Shown here in pieces: positions 52,464 to 63,500 of a stretch of DNA of 64,000 nucleotides. The notes beneath the pieces are model-generated. The model saw only the letters and a program-made list of their open reading frames with translations, was not told the DNA's origin and did no database searches. Position numbers and translations under genes: made by a program. Position 1 is the stretch's first letter, and each line of letters opens with the position of its first letter. Source of the DNA: Isoptericola variabilis 225 (GTDB lineage Bacteria > Actinomycetota > Actinomycetes > Actinomycetales > Cellulomonadaceae); contig NC_015588.1 of NCBI RefSeq assembly GCF_000215105.1, forward strand, positions 1,178,001-1,242,000. Reading direction: 5' to 3'.

Positions 52464-55290
52464 CGGATCCCAGCTCGGCGTCAACGGCCTCCTGCTCCTC
52501 GGCCGCGGGGGCTGAGCCTGGCCCGTACCTTCGCAGCACGGCCTCCCACGTGAAATCCGAGAGCTTCTCCGGCTTTCCGTAGAGCTGGTCCTCGATCATC
52601 GGGTAGATCCCGTAGTCCCAGATGCGCCGGAGCCGCTTGTCGTCGAGCACGCTGGCCTTCTCTGGTCCTGCGCCGGCGACCATGAAGTGGGAGTGGCCGA
52701 TCAGCAGGTGGGTGCCACGGAGGAGCCCGCGGAGCTCGTCGTTCACGCCGTCGACGAGCGAGGCCACCCATGCGGGTTCGCCGTTCGCCTTCAACCACCT
52801 CCGCAGCACGTTGGACAGAGGACCCTCGTGCGGCACGAACGGCACGAAGTGGAAGCGACGCCGCAACGCGGCGTCGATCATCGCGATCGAGCGGTCGGCG
52901 GTGTTCATCGTGCCGATGATGTAGAGGTTGGCCGGAAGCTCGAACGGCTCGTCGGCGCGGTAGGCCGTCCGGACCCACTTGCGCCGGTACTCGAGCAGGT
53001 ACAGCAGCTCGCCGAACACGCGCGGCAAGTTGGCCCGGTTCAGCTCATCGATGATCAGGACGTGCGGCTGTCCAGGTGCGGCTTCCGCCTTGGCGGCCAT
53101 CAGGGCGAGCGGACCGCGTCGCAACTCGTACGACATCTGCCCCGCCTCGTCGGTCCTCGGCCTGTATCCCTCGAAGAAGTCCTCGTACGACATCGACGGG
53201 TGGAACTGCACGAGCATCCTGCGGTCAGGATCTGGCTGGATCGCTGCGGCGAACTTGTCGGCGACGTAGGTCTTGCCGGTGCCGGGCGGACCGTAGAACA
53301 CGACCTGCCCCTTTTCGAGAATCAGTTCCTCGATCTCCTTGAGGAACGACTCCGGGAGGAACAGCTCGGAGGCGGCTCGTCCGAGCAGGTCGATCTCCGG
53401 GCCGGGGTCCTCCACGTCGTTCTCGAGGAGCCAGTACGCGAACTGCGCTTGGCCCCACGGGTCCTCGGGGAAGAGAGGCTCGAGTCTCCCGCGCAGGGTG
53501 TCGTTGGCGGCGACGTGCTGCTCTCCGCGTGTGAGGCCCAGGTCGGGTTCTGGAAGCCCGAGCCGGCGAAGCATGGCGATCTTGCCGCGAGGCCCTGTCA
53601 GCGGGAAGGCAGGCAGGAACCGGTCGGGGTCGACGATGGCGAACATCTTCATGAGGACGGACTCGCCGAGTCCCCTGGTGCCGAGGTCCTCCCAGTCCAG
53701 TGCACGGTCGATCCTCGTGGCGACTGGTTCCGCGCCCCACAGGATCTCGTGAATGTTGCGGGCGAACTCGTCGAGCGCGATCGAGTTCATGCTGCTGAGG
53801 CTCGTGTTGAGCACGGACTGAGGGCCTGGGCCGCCGTACCGGGTCCCGTTGATGAGCATGCGGAACAGGTCCAGGTCGAAGACGACGAGGTTGTCCGGGC
53901 TGAGCATCTCGGCGAACCTGGCTCGCTCGTCCTTGTGCCACGCATCCTTGTCGTTCGGGTACGGGCGGTCGGTGCGGAAGCGCTGCGCCAGCGCCGCGAG
54001 GTCGTCGACGGCCGCGTTCTCGCGAATCGCGGGGGACTCAGGGCGGGCGCTGACCACGTCGAAGACGGGTATGAGGGCCTCCGTCGTGTCGAGGACCGTG
54101 TCGCGCAGCTCGAGCCCGTGCGGCACCTCGTCCCAGGGCCACCATCGACCGGCGAACACCTGCCCGGACTGGTACCCGTCGACCGGGACTAGGCGATCGC
54201 CGCTCAGGTGCGGCTGGAGCTGGAAGAAGGTCATGCCCTCCGGCAGCTTTGATGCAACACGTGCTGCGATGGCCGCCTCGTCGCTTCGGTTCTCCCCGTA
54301 GGCGTGGACACCGATGGCGACGCCGGAGCGCGTCACCCAGAGCCGAAGGCTCGGCACTCGGTCGCCGTCGCTCTCGGCCCAGATCGTGTACGCGTCCGCA
54401 CGAAACGCGCCCGTCTTGCTGAACTCGATGCGCGCGTCGACCGGTTGCGCCCTCAGCTGTCGCCCTAGCCGCGTGTTCAGGTCTGAGACCAGACCGTTAG
54501 CGGCGAGCCCGAGCTCGCCCCTCAGCTGGTACGCGAGAGACTCCGCCCTTGCGGCCGTGCTGTCGTCGGCGTACCCGGTGCCGCGCGTGTACGAAGCCAT
54601 CAGGTCGGCTGCTTCGGCGCAGACACTGGCGAGATGGGGGCTGAGGCCGACGAACTTGTGCTCGGCCAGGTACGTCATCAGATGCTCGAACCGCGTCACC
54701 TGGCCAGGGCACAGGTCCCGCGCAGCTTCGACGTACTGGGGCCAGCGATCCCGGTTGCTCCACGTTCGCAACCACCCGAGCTCGTACATCATCTGGGGCG
54801 CGCTGCTCCACATGACCGGCCACGCCGGGTCCGAGTCGTCGGCCGACCAGAAGGCCGACAGCACGAACGGGATCCGGCCCACCTGAGGGCCGCCCCTCGG
54901 CGTGAGCTGCTCTGTCACCTGAGCAAGCGTGTCGATCTTCTGGACCGACTCAGCGATACTTCGCGGCGTTCTCACAGCGTCCTGGAGCGCGCGGACGACC
55001 TCGGTGTCGCCGTCGGGGGTGTGTCTGGCGACCTGGTTCAGCCACGTCTGTCCGCTGCCGTCGAAGGCCGCACCGGGGCGTTGCCGCCACTCATCGACAG
55101 ACTGTCGCAATGCGCTGAGGTCGCCGTCGCCGAGGAACGCGTCGACGATGGCACGCAACTCAGCGTTTCGGGCACCACGCTCGACCTCGTCCTTGGCCCA
55201 CCCAGCAGTGACGTCTTCGTCGCTCGCCGCGGCAGCGCCGATCTGGTCGATCTTGGCCTGCCACCTGGGCAGATCTGTCTCATGAATCAC
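52453..55290 (-). CDS. mcrB: McrB-type AAA+ GTPase with large N-terminal region
   Basis: The protein is 945 residues. The AAA+ domain starts near 655 with VVFYGPPGTGKTYVADKF, then HPSMSYEDFFEGYRP, IIDELNRANLPRVFGELL (Walker B) and IIGTMNTADRSIAMIDAALRRRF (McrB GTPase signature). The ~650-residue N-terminus is long and unlike the short DUF3578 domain of E. coli McrB. It contains a helical region and a strand-rich part (EFSKTGAFRADAYTIWAE) that probably recognises the DNA or another signal. The GTG at 55290 overlaps the upstream helicase stop by four bases. Confidence 0.93.
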   Translation of the reverse strand: MIHETDLPRWQAKIDQIGAAAASDEDVTAGWAKDEVERGARNAELRAIVDAFLGDGDLSALRQSVDEWRQRPGAAFDGSGQTWLNQVARHTPDGDTEVVRALQDAVRTPRSIAESVQKIDTLAQVTEQLTPRGGPQVGRIPFVLSAFWSADDSDPAWPVMWSSAPQMMYELGWLRTWSNRDRWPQYVEAARDLCPGQVTRFEHLMTYLAEHKFVGLSPHLASVCAEAADLMASYTRGTGYADDSTAARAESLAYQLRGELGLAANGLVSDLNTRLGRQLRAQPVDARIEFSKTGAFRADAYTIWAESDGDRVPSLRLWVTRSGVAIGVHAYGENRSDEAAIAARVASKLPEGMTFFQLQPHLSGDRLVPVDGYQSGQVFAGRWWPWDEVPHGLELRDTVLDTTEALIPVFDVVSARPESPAIRENAAVDDLAALAQRFRTDRPYPNDKDAWHKDERARFAEMLSPDNLVVFDLDLFRMLINGTRYGGPGPQSVLNTSLSSMNSIALDEFARNIHEILWGAEPVATRIDRALDWEDLGTRGLGESVLMKMFAIVDPDRFLPAFPLTGPRGKIAMLRRLGLPEPDLGLTRGEQHVAANDTLRGRLEPLFPEDPWGQAQFAYWLLENDVEDPGPEIDLLGRAASELFLPESFLKEIEELILEKGQVVFYGPPGTGKTYVADKFAAAIQPDPDRRMLVQFHPSMSYEDFFEGYRPRTDEAGQMSYELRRGPLALMAAKAEAAPGQPHVLIIDELNRANLPRVFGELLYLLEYRRKWVRTAYRADEPFELPANLYIIGTMNTADRSIAMIDAALRRRFHFVPFVPHEGPLSNVLRRWLKANGEPAWVASLVDGVNDELRGLLRGTHLLIGHSHFMVAGAGPEKASVLDDKRLRRIWDYGIYPMIEDQLYGKPEKLSDFTWEAVLRRYGPGSAPAAEEQEAVDAELGSDDA

Positions 55291-57566
55291 GTCGTGACCT
55301 CCAGGTCCGGGCTCGCCGCGACGCCGGACTCGGGCAGCAGGTCGCTCCGCTTCCCGTTCCACAGCACGACGAGCTTGTCCCGCGCGCGCGTCGCCGCCAC
55401 GTACAACAGCGACCGCTCTCGCAGCTCGGCGTCGGCCCGCTCTGCCTCAGGCAGTGAGTTCAAGCCGACGCCCCACCCCGGCTCGTCGGAGGACACACCG
55501 AAGAGGACGACGTTCCGGAATTCCATGCCCTTCGAGCGGTGCATGGTCATCACCAAGATCTTGCCTGTTCCCGCCGATGCGTCGTCCTGGACAAACCGCG
55601 CTTGCACCCCGCGCTCGGCCAAGGCGTTGACGACCTTCTCGCCGACGAAACGCGTGCGGACGAGCACACCGATCGTCTCCGGTGCATTGCCTTCCTCGAG
55701 CCAGTCGTGCACCTGATCGGCGACCTTCCCCAGCTCTGCAACCAAAGACGACGTTCCGAGCTCGACCGGCGGCGGCCCGGACCGTGCAGACCGATAGCCG
55801 GCCACGGTGGCGTCACCGGACTCCATGTCCACCCACTGAGTGCCCGAGAGCACGCCCACCGCGTACTGCAAGTTCTGCGCCGTCGTCCGGTAGTTGAGGG
55901 TCAGGCGGCGTGAGCGGCCTCGGATGTTGATCCCGTACCGGGACAGCACGACCTTCTGACCGTAGATCCGCTGCTGCGAGTCCTCGGCGATGAAGAGGTC
56001 GTTCGGCCCCTCCGGCGCCAGGGCCCGCAGCAGGAAGAGCCGCGACGGTGCCAGGTCCTGCGCCTCGTCCACCAGCACGTGGTCTGCCGGCCGGTCGTCG
56101 GGAGCGCCGTTCAGGTAGACCGCGGCGATCATCGCCTTCTCGTCCCAGTCGGTCGCGTTGTTCGCTGCTGCAGACGCCCGGTACGCCTCGACCACATTCC
56201 ACACGGCGACACGGTCCTTGCGGCTCAGCGCGACTCCGCGCCCGGGCCGACGTACCCGCAGGTACTCGTCGCGGGTCGTCACGAGGTTCGGAACGATCAC
56301 CGTCGAGTACTCCGCCTCGAAGAAGGCCTGACTGCGCAGGGACGCGGGCAGCGCGGCGCCCGCGGACTCGATCGCCGTCATCCACGTGGCCCGAGCGGTC
56401 AGCTCCATGACGTGCGGTGTGCGCTGACCCAGCACGCGCTGCACGGGCCCGACGTCGGACCCGTTGCCGGCCAGCTTGCCTTCGGCCTTCGAGAGCACGC
56501 GCCGTGCGAGCGCGTCGACACCCGCGATGTACACGCCGGCCTTGCCGAGCTCGGTGACGACGGGCACCTTCGGGTCGAGTAGGCGCAGGGTCTCCTCGAG
56601 AGATGCCGCCAGCGTCTTGTTGAAGGTGGTGAGCACGATCCGCGCGTCCGGGTTCTCGCGCCACAGGTGTCGCGCACGGTGCAGCAGCACCACGGTCTTT
56701 CCCGTGCCCGCGCCGCCGGAGAGGCGGAACGACCCGTTGCGATCCTTGAACGCGTAGTCGCGCTGCTCGGGGTGCAGGAAGATCCTCCAGCGACCGAAGT
56801 TGTCGTCCTCGATCGCGGCGCGGAGCTCGTCGTTGTCCTCGATGAACGCGAAGTCCATCTGGGCCGCCGGCTTCTGCAGCGCCTCGAGGAGCTGGTCGTC
56901 GCTCGCCGGGTCCGGCGTGACGTCCGGCGCGGTGAGGCCGAGCTTCTCCTTGACGTCGGGGAGCTTGACCCCGAACGCCAGGTCGAGGAGCGCGTCGGCC
57001 TGCCACGCGGCCGGAGCCACCTGGGCCGCTGCGAGGATCTCGTCGTCGGTCCGTGCAAGGATCGCCTGCTCCGCGGCGTCGGCGTCGATCCCGAGGTCGA
57101 GCAGGTCGGCGAGAGCGACGCCCTGCGTCTGCAGCAGCGGGTACAGCGTGGTGTCGACGTCGTCCGGCTTGGGCTTTGGCTTCGGCATCGTCCGGAACGC
57201 GGTGTCGCGCTCTTCGATGGTCGGCTCGACCAGCTGGTCGGCCCGGACCAGTTCGGCGATCCCGTTGCGCGGGTTGATCCGGACGACCGCCGTCTTGGCG
57301 AAGGCGATCGCGTCGTCGTGCTGGTACGTGCCCAGGTAGACGTAGTGCGCTTCCGTCGCCTGACCCTGGATCTTGACCAGGACCGCGCGCCAGTAGTCGT
57401 TGACGCGTCCGGTCCGGATGCGCGGGTCCGCGGTCCCGTTGATCGGCTCGATGTGCAGGCCGGGCGCCTGATCGTTCTCGCCGAGCTTCTCCAGGAACGC
57501 GTACGCGGCCTTCTTGACGCTCCCGTCGAGCTTGGGAAGGTTCGGACCGAGGATGATCTGAGGCAT
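55287..57566 (-). CDS. SF1 UvrD/Rep-like helicase with possible RelE-like N-terminal domain
   Basis: The protein is 759 residues. The helicase core starts near 275: FRLSGGAGTGKTVVLLHRA (Walker A), HVLVDEAQDLAPSRLFLL (motif II), LTLNYRTTAQNLQYA (motif IV-like) and ILVMTMHRSKGMEFRNVVLFG plus YVAATRARDKLVVLW (motifs V-VI). Residues ~1-105 (RIRTGRVNDYWRAVLVKIQG, YVYLGTYQHDDAIAFAKTAVVRINPRNG) resemble a RelE/ParE-type strand pattern, a fold seen fused to some helicases; this is inference. It lies 18 bases after the giant helicase and overlaps mcrB. Confidence 0.88.
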   Translation of the reverse strand: MPQIILGPNLPKLDGSVKKAAYAFLEKLGENDQAPGLHIEPINGTADPRIRTGRVNDYWRAVLVKIQGQATEAHYVYLGTYQHDDAIAFAKTAVVRINPRNGIAELVRADQLVEPTIEERDTAFRTMPKPKPKPDDVDTTLYPLLQTQGVALADLLDLGIDADAAEQAILARTDDEILAAAQVAPAAWQADALLDLAFGVKLPDVKEKLGLTAPDVTPDPASDDQLLEALQKPAAQMDFAFIEDNDELRAAIEDDNFGRWRIFLHPEQRDYAFKDRNGSFRLSGGAGTGKTVVLLHRARHLWRENPDARIVLTTFNKTLAASLEETLRLLDPKVPVVTELGKAGVYIAGVDALARRVLSKAEGKLAGNGSDVGPVQRVLGQRTPHVMELTARATWMTAIESAGAALPASLRSQAFFEAEYSTVIVPNLVTTRDEYLRVRRPGRGVALSRKDRVAVWNVVEAYRASAAANNATDWDEKAMIAAVYLNGAPDDRPADHVLVDEAQDLAPSRLFLLRALAPEGPNDLFIAEDSQQRIYGQKVVLSRYGINIRGRSRRLTLNYRTTAQNLQYAVGVLSGTQWVDMESGDATVAGYRSARSGPPPVELGTSSLVAELGKVADQVHDWLEEGNAPETIGVLVRTRFVGEKVVNALAERGVQARFVQDDASAGTGKILVMTMHRSKGMEFRNVVLFGVSSDEPGWGVGLNSLPEAERADAELRERSLLYVAATRARDKLVVLWNGKRSDLLPESGVAASPDLEVTT

Positions 57567-57584
57567 CGCTGGTGCTCTTTCCGG

Positions 57585-60500
57585 TCAGTGCGTGGTCAGT
57601 GCCGAGCGAACGGCGGCGGGTTCGGGTTCGACGACGGTCCAGCCCTCGCCGGTGAGCCATGCGACGGCGTCGTCGTCCAGGTCGTCGTGCCGTACCGTGA
57701 CCCTCCGGTCCTCCCAGGTGAGGGACAGCGGGATGCCGTCTCCGACCTCGTCGCCCGTGGTCGGGGCGGGGAGCCCCTCGCCGGCAAGGTCGAGCAGGCC
57801 GACGAGGATGCGGCGCTCGGAATCGGTCGCGTACTCGTGGACCTCCTCCCACTCGGGGCGGGCGGCCAGCTGCTTGCGGAGCTCCGCCTCGACGGCGCTC
57901 TCCCGCTCGGCCTGCTCGACGTCGGGAGCGGGTGCCGGTGCGGACGTCGGCGCCGCGACCAGCGACCGCGTCGCCACGGCCGTCGGCGCCTCCCGGAAGT
58001 TGAGGAGGTTCGACAGCCGCAACCACTCGCGCCAGGCGTCACGGTGGTCGTGACCGAGGGCGTCGGGCGCGTCGTCGAGCACGACGGCGATCTCGATCGC
58101 GTCGCCGACGAACTGCCGCAAGGCGACCCCGAGGCTGTCGTCCTTCCACGTCCCTCCGAAGCGCGCGCCGGCAGGCGGATGGTCGCCGTCGACGGCGGCG
58201 AGTGCCGCGTCGGACAAGGTGACGTCTGCCGAGAGCATGGTCGGCGTCACCGCACGCAGGAACAGTGCCGGCAACCAGTGCGCAAGCTGCTTCCGGGCGT
58301 CGACGTCGGGCTTCTGCACCCAGGTCATCAGCAGCTCGAGCGCCGGCTCGGACACCAGGCGCAACGCGGACGGAGAGATACGGTCCTTGGCCTGGGCGAG
58401 CACGTCGCGCGAAGCGTCCGGGTGCAACCAGTGCGGTGGCCGCGCCGGGCTCTTGGGGTCGAGGTCCTCCCACTGGAAGGCCAGCACCTGGAACCCGACG
58501 TCGCGCAGGTTCTGCCGCTTCTGCGCATCGTCGGCCAGCCGGTTGACGCCGGGGGAGGCGTGGAACGCCCAGCCGTCGGTGTAGATCGCGGTGCGCGGGA
58601 CGCCGGGCCGGTCGCTCGTGAGCACGAAGTCGGGCCTCGTCCCCGCCTCAGGTACCAGCACCTGCGGCTCGAGGCTCCAGTGCGCACCACCGGGCATCGT
58701 GATGCTCCACGAGTTGCCGGTCGGGCCCGGCTTCTCCGTGACCGTGGCGCCCATCTTCTCCAGGCGATCGCGGAAGACCTTGCGGAACAGCAGCTCGATG
58801 TTGCTCTCTGCCGGGCCGGGCTCCGGCTCCTCCGTGTCGACCACCCACGGCGACGCCTCCGGGACCGCGTCGTCGGGACCGGCCGACGAGACTCCGAGCA
58901 GGATCGACTTGAGGTGCCGGGCAGCAGTCGCGCGCGAGACGCGCCCCACCTCGTGATGGCCGGCGTAGGGGAGCAGGCAGCGCTCGCAGGCGAGCTTGCC
59001 TTGAGCTTGGCAGGGGCAGGCCTCGAGGTGTCGCCACGCCGTGTGCAGCATGGCCCAGACGGCGTCGGGGTCGGCGAGCTCGGCGAGGTAGCCGGTGCCG
59101 CCCGCGACGACGTCGTGCAGGAGCAGCGCCTCGGCGGGCGAGCCGGCCACCGGGCTCGGGTCGATGACGTCCGTGACCTCGAGGTGGTCGGGCTCGCCGC
59201 CGATGCGGAGCTGGAGCGCGAGCAGCAGGGCCGCCCGCAGCGAGGGCACGGAGAAGTCGTCGCCGAGCGTCACGGACTGCGGCAGGCGCAGCACGAGGCC
59301 CTCGGTCGTGAGGGAGCGGGCGAGTGCGACCGACCGCGTCTCCTCCTTCGTCGCCTTGCGCAGCGGGCACCACGGCCGGTGCTCGGAAGCTTTGTTCGCT
59401 CCGGTCGAGGTGTCGAGCTTCCCGCACGACCGGCACACGCGGAACAGGGCGACGTCGTGCCCCTGACCGGCGACCTGGAGCGTGCTGCCCTGCGCGCTCG
59501 CCTTGCCGAGGTTCAGCCAGCGGATCGTCATCTGCCGCTGGTAGCGCGCGCCGAACCCGTAGTCCTTGACGAACCACTGCCGCGCGACCGACGCCGGGTC
59601 GACGTCCGCGAGGGCGCGGATCGTGAACCGCTCGCGCTCGCGCTCGTCGCTCCGGTCGTCGATCGTCGCCTCCTCGCGACGGATCACGGAGGACACCCGC
59701 TTCAGCTCGACGACCTCGACCTGCTGCGCGACGTCGGCGATTCCGTCCTCGCCGCAGCGCGGGCACGAGGTGAGCGGCGGCGCAGCGCCCGGAGCCCCCG
59801 CCTCGGTGACGTCCTGCGTGTAGCCGCAGGAAGGGCAGCAGGCCCAGAGACGGACGGCGTCGTCGCCACGGCCCAAATCGAGAGCGTCAATCTGGATGGC
59901 GTACCCGCGGGCATAGAACGTCGCGCCCGGGGCGAAGTCCCTCAGGGCCTGTGCCGAACCACGGTTGAGCTCGAGCTGCTCGCTGCGGAAGTCCTGCGTG
60001 TCCGGGTCGACCCACGAGAGCGCCACCTCGAGCGTCACGGAGTCGTCGAGGAGGGTGTAGTTCGGCAGCAGGCCGAACTCCTCGAGCGTGGCGACCCAGT
60101 GCTCGCCTTGGAGCTCGCCGCGCTGCGCCTTGGTGAGGCCAAGCGCCGCCACGGCGGTGCGCAATGCCCGCTTGTCGTCGTCGGTCGCGGCCGGCGACTC
60201 GGCCTTCGCCCGTAGCTCGCCGTTGATCGCCGTCTCGATCTCGGTCACGCGGTGGTTGAGCGTCTCCAGTCGCTGCTGCCACCGCTGGGACGCGTCGTGG
60301 CACCGTCGGGCGAGCTCGCTCGGCACGGTCTCGCCGGTGGCCGCGTCGACCGACGGCAGGGCCCAGGCCCTGAGCCGGTCCTTGACCTCGTCGGCCACGC
60401 TGTCGAAGCCGCCGAGGAAGCGGTCGAGCAGCGCCCGTCCTTCGTTCTCGGACATCGCGACGATCTCGCCGAGGTACGAGCCCGGCTCGCTCGACCCGAG

Positions 60501-63500
60501 AGCGTCCTTCGCCGTGCGGGGATGCGGCGCGTCGGGTCGGCGCGCGAGCTCGTCGGCGATGGATGCGACGTACTGCCGACGCAGGATCTCCTCGGCGTCG
60601 AGGTACGTCGCGGGCGGGCGCACGGCCCCGTTGACCACCGTGGTGGGGTCCGCGAAGCGGGGGAGCTGGTCGCCACGCGCGGTGACGAACGCGAGGGTCA
60701 GCGCGTTGCCCGTCAGACGGCCGGCGCGGCCGACGCGCTGCAGGTACGAGGCGACCGACCGGGGCAGGGACGACAGCATGACGGTCGACAGGTCGCCGAT
60801 GTCGATGCCCATCTCGAGCGTCGGCGTCGCGACCAGGACGTTGGGCGCATTGGGCTCCGGGTCGTCAGCCTTGAACTCCGTCTCGTAGCGCAGACGGACC
60901 TCGTCCTCGAGCATGCTCGTGTGCTCGCGGGCGACGACGCGCGCCGGGTCGGAGTCCTGGTACATGCGGCGGTAGAAGTTCTCCGCCATCGGGTGGCGCC
61001 GCAGCCGGCCGGTGCAGCGGGCGACGAGGCACGGCGCGCCGGCGAGCTGGCCGACGACGGTCGCGGACCCTGGGAGCGTCGACCCGCAGTCGCTGCACTC
61101 GAGGCTGAGGTCCCCGCGGGCGAGCGCGCCGGCGTCGGCGGCGGACACCACGACGCTGCGGGGCGAGAGGTGGTAGGTGTCGCCGCCGGACTTCATCGGG
61201 TGCGTCCCGACGACGTCGAGGATGGCGAGCCGGCGCATCAGCAGCCGCGCGAGCACGCCCGCCTCCGTCTTGTCCACGTTCAGGCACTTGGCCGTCCACG
61301 CGGCGTACCAGCCCTTGGGGGAGGCGACCGGTTCGAGGTCCTCGGCCGCGCCGGCACCGTTGCCACGCCTGCCTGCCTTGGTGGCGACGGAGCCGCCGAC
61401 CCGGGGGAACCCGGGTGCGCTCTGTCCCTTGCCGAAGCCCGGCATGCCCTCGTGGCGCTTGCGGCCGCCCGTGATCCACCAGCGGTTGCCGTCCTCCTCC
61501 CGGAAGCGCTTGAACCACTCGTGCTCGATCGCGCCGCGGGTGCGCATGTGCTCCAGGACGCCGCGTACCCAGGCGAGGAGCTGGGTTTCCGTGGGCTCGA
61601 ACCCCTCGAGCACTCCCTGCCGGTCGATCTCGTCCAGGGCGTCCCGGGCGGCGGCGAGCAGGCGTGTCGGTTCTGCGCGCACCTCGGCGACGGCGGTGCC
61701 GGTCGCCTCGAGCGTGCGGCCGACCCCCGACCGCAGACCGTGCTCCATGAGCACGTCGAGCAGGAGACGACGACGGACCCGCTCACGCACGGTGTAGTGG
61801 ACCTTGGCCCGGGTGTCCGCCTGCCAGAACGGTGCGAACTTCTCCCGCTCGGCGAGGTCGGGCGGAAGCAGGCGGTAGCGCTTCTTCTTGTCGTCGCCCG
61901 CCTCGGCGATGACGCGATCCACGAGGGCCTCGAGGTCGATCGGCTCGTCGCTCATCGCTTGCCGCAGCACGGCGCGCAGCGTCAGGGCGTGGGACCGCGC
62001 CTGGACGAATCCCGCCCGATGGGCGGCGTCCTGGACGCTGTCGGTGAAGACGAGCGCCTTCTTCTCGGCCGCGTCCAGCTGGGCGGTGCCGAACAGGCTC
62101 GAGAGCGACACCGACAGGAGCGTCGCGATGGCGGAGCCCAGGAACCGGATGCCGTCGGTCTGCCCGCAGGACGGGCACTCGTCGTCCTTGGACGGCTTGC
62201 CGCCGGCGTCGTCGGTGCGGTGCGTCAGCACGGGCAGCACGTCGCCGTCGCCGGTGTCGGACTCGTCGGGCTTCTTGAGGGCAAGACGTCGCTCGTGGAC
62301 GAGGAACCACCAGAGGTTCTCGACCGGCTCGCCGCGCTCGGCCCGCTCGCCCTCGACCGGTGCATGGATGAGCGCGCGGAAGCGGTCGTCTCCACGCAGG
62401 TGTCGGAGCCGGATGCCCTCGTCCTGGGTGTCGAGGTCGCTGCCCGTAGGGGCGAGGGCGACGCCCCAGCCGGACCGGCCGCAGTGCCGGCAGTAGAGAG
62501 CGGGAAAGTGGCGGGCACCGGTGTCCGGACCGTCGGCGTCGGGGTCCCCCACGAGGACGCCCTCGTCCTCCCAGGCGAACTGCGCCAGCCCCGTGGCGGC
62601 ACGGTTGAGGCGCGTCAGCTCGCGCGTCCAGAGGTGCACGTCCACGGACAGAGCCCCACGGCCGCACTCCTTGCGGAGGTGCGAGAGCGCGGAGAGCAGC
62701 GCGGTGAGCACCTGTTCTGCGCGCGCGGGCCAGCTCGGGTCCATGAAGCGGCCAGGCATGATGCGGGCCAGCTCGGCAAGATCGGTGGCATCGCGCGTGT
62801 GCTCGATCAGCCAGCCGACCAGCGGATGGGCCTTGGCGAGCGTCAGGAGCGCATCGCCATCATCGTCGGTGAGATCCGGGACCTCCCAGGCGGGCTCGAC
62901 CACGTCGCCCGCCTCGGCTCCCTCCGGCCGGTTCCGGTACAGGTGGGCCAGCACGGTTCGTGTGAGCGTGTCCGGGTCGAGGTCACTCAGCCGTGGGAGC
63001 CGATCCTGCTCCCATCCGCCGAGCGCCTGGCCCAGGACGTCAGCGACGACCGGGTCGACGTCGATGGGCACGAGACGGCGCGCCGCGACGTCCTCGGGTG
63101 CGGACCCGACCCATTCCGCCAGCGGCAGGCGCGACTCGGTGACGACGGCGTCCTCACCGAATTCCTCGCCGAACACGGTTCGGGCGAACTCGAGCATCGC
63201 GGTGGGGTCGCCCTTGTCGCCGAGCGTCGCCGACGTCGCCACGGGGGTGACGATGCCGAGCGGGCGCCGGACGTCCTCCGGTGCGAGGCCGGCGGCCGCC
63301 AGCCCGTCGGGATCGCTCGGCCAGTGCGACTTGAGCGCGAGGCCAAGCCGGCGGATCAACATCGCGACGTCAGTGCCCTGTGCGCCGTCGTAGGTGTGGA
63401 ACTCGTCCAGCACCAAGTACTGGAGGCTGCGGGCGCTCGCGGACCAGAGCTTGGCGTCGGCGTGCCGCAGGAGCAGCTGGTCGAGCATCTTGTAGTTGGT

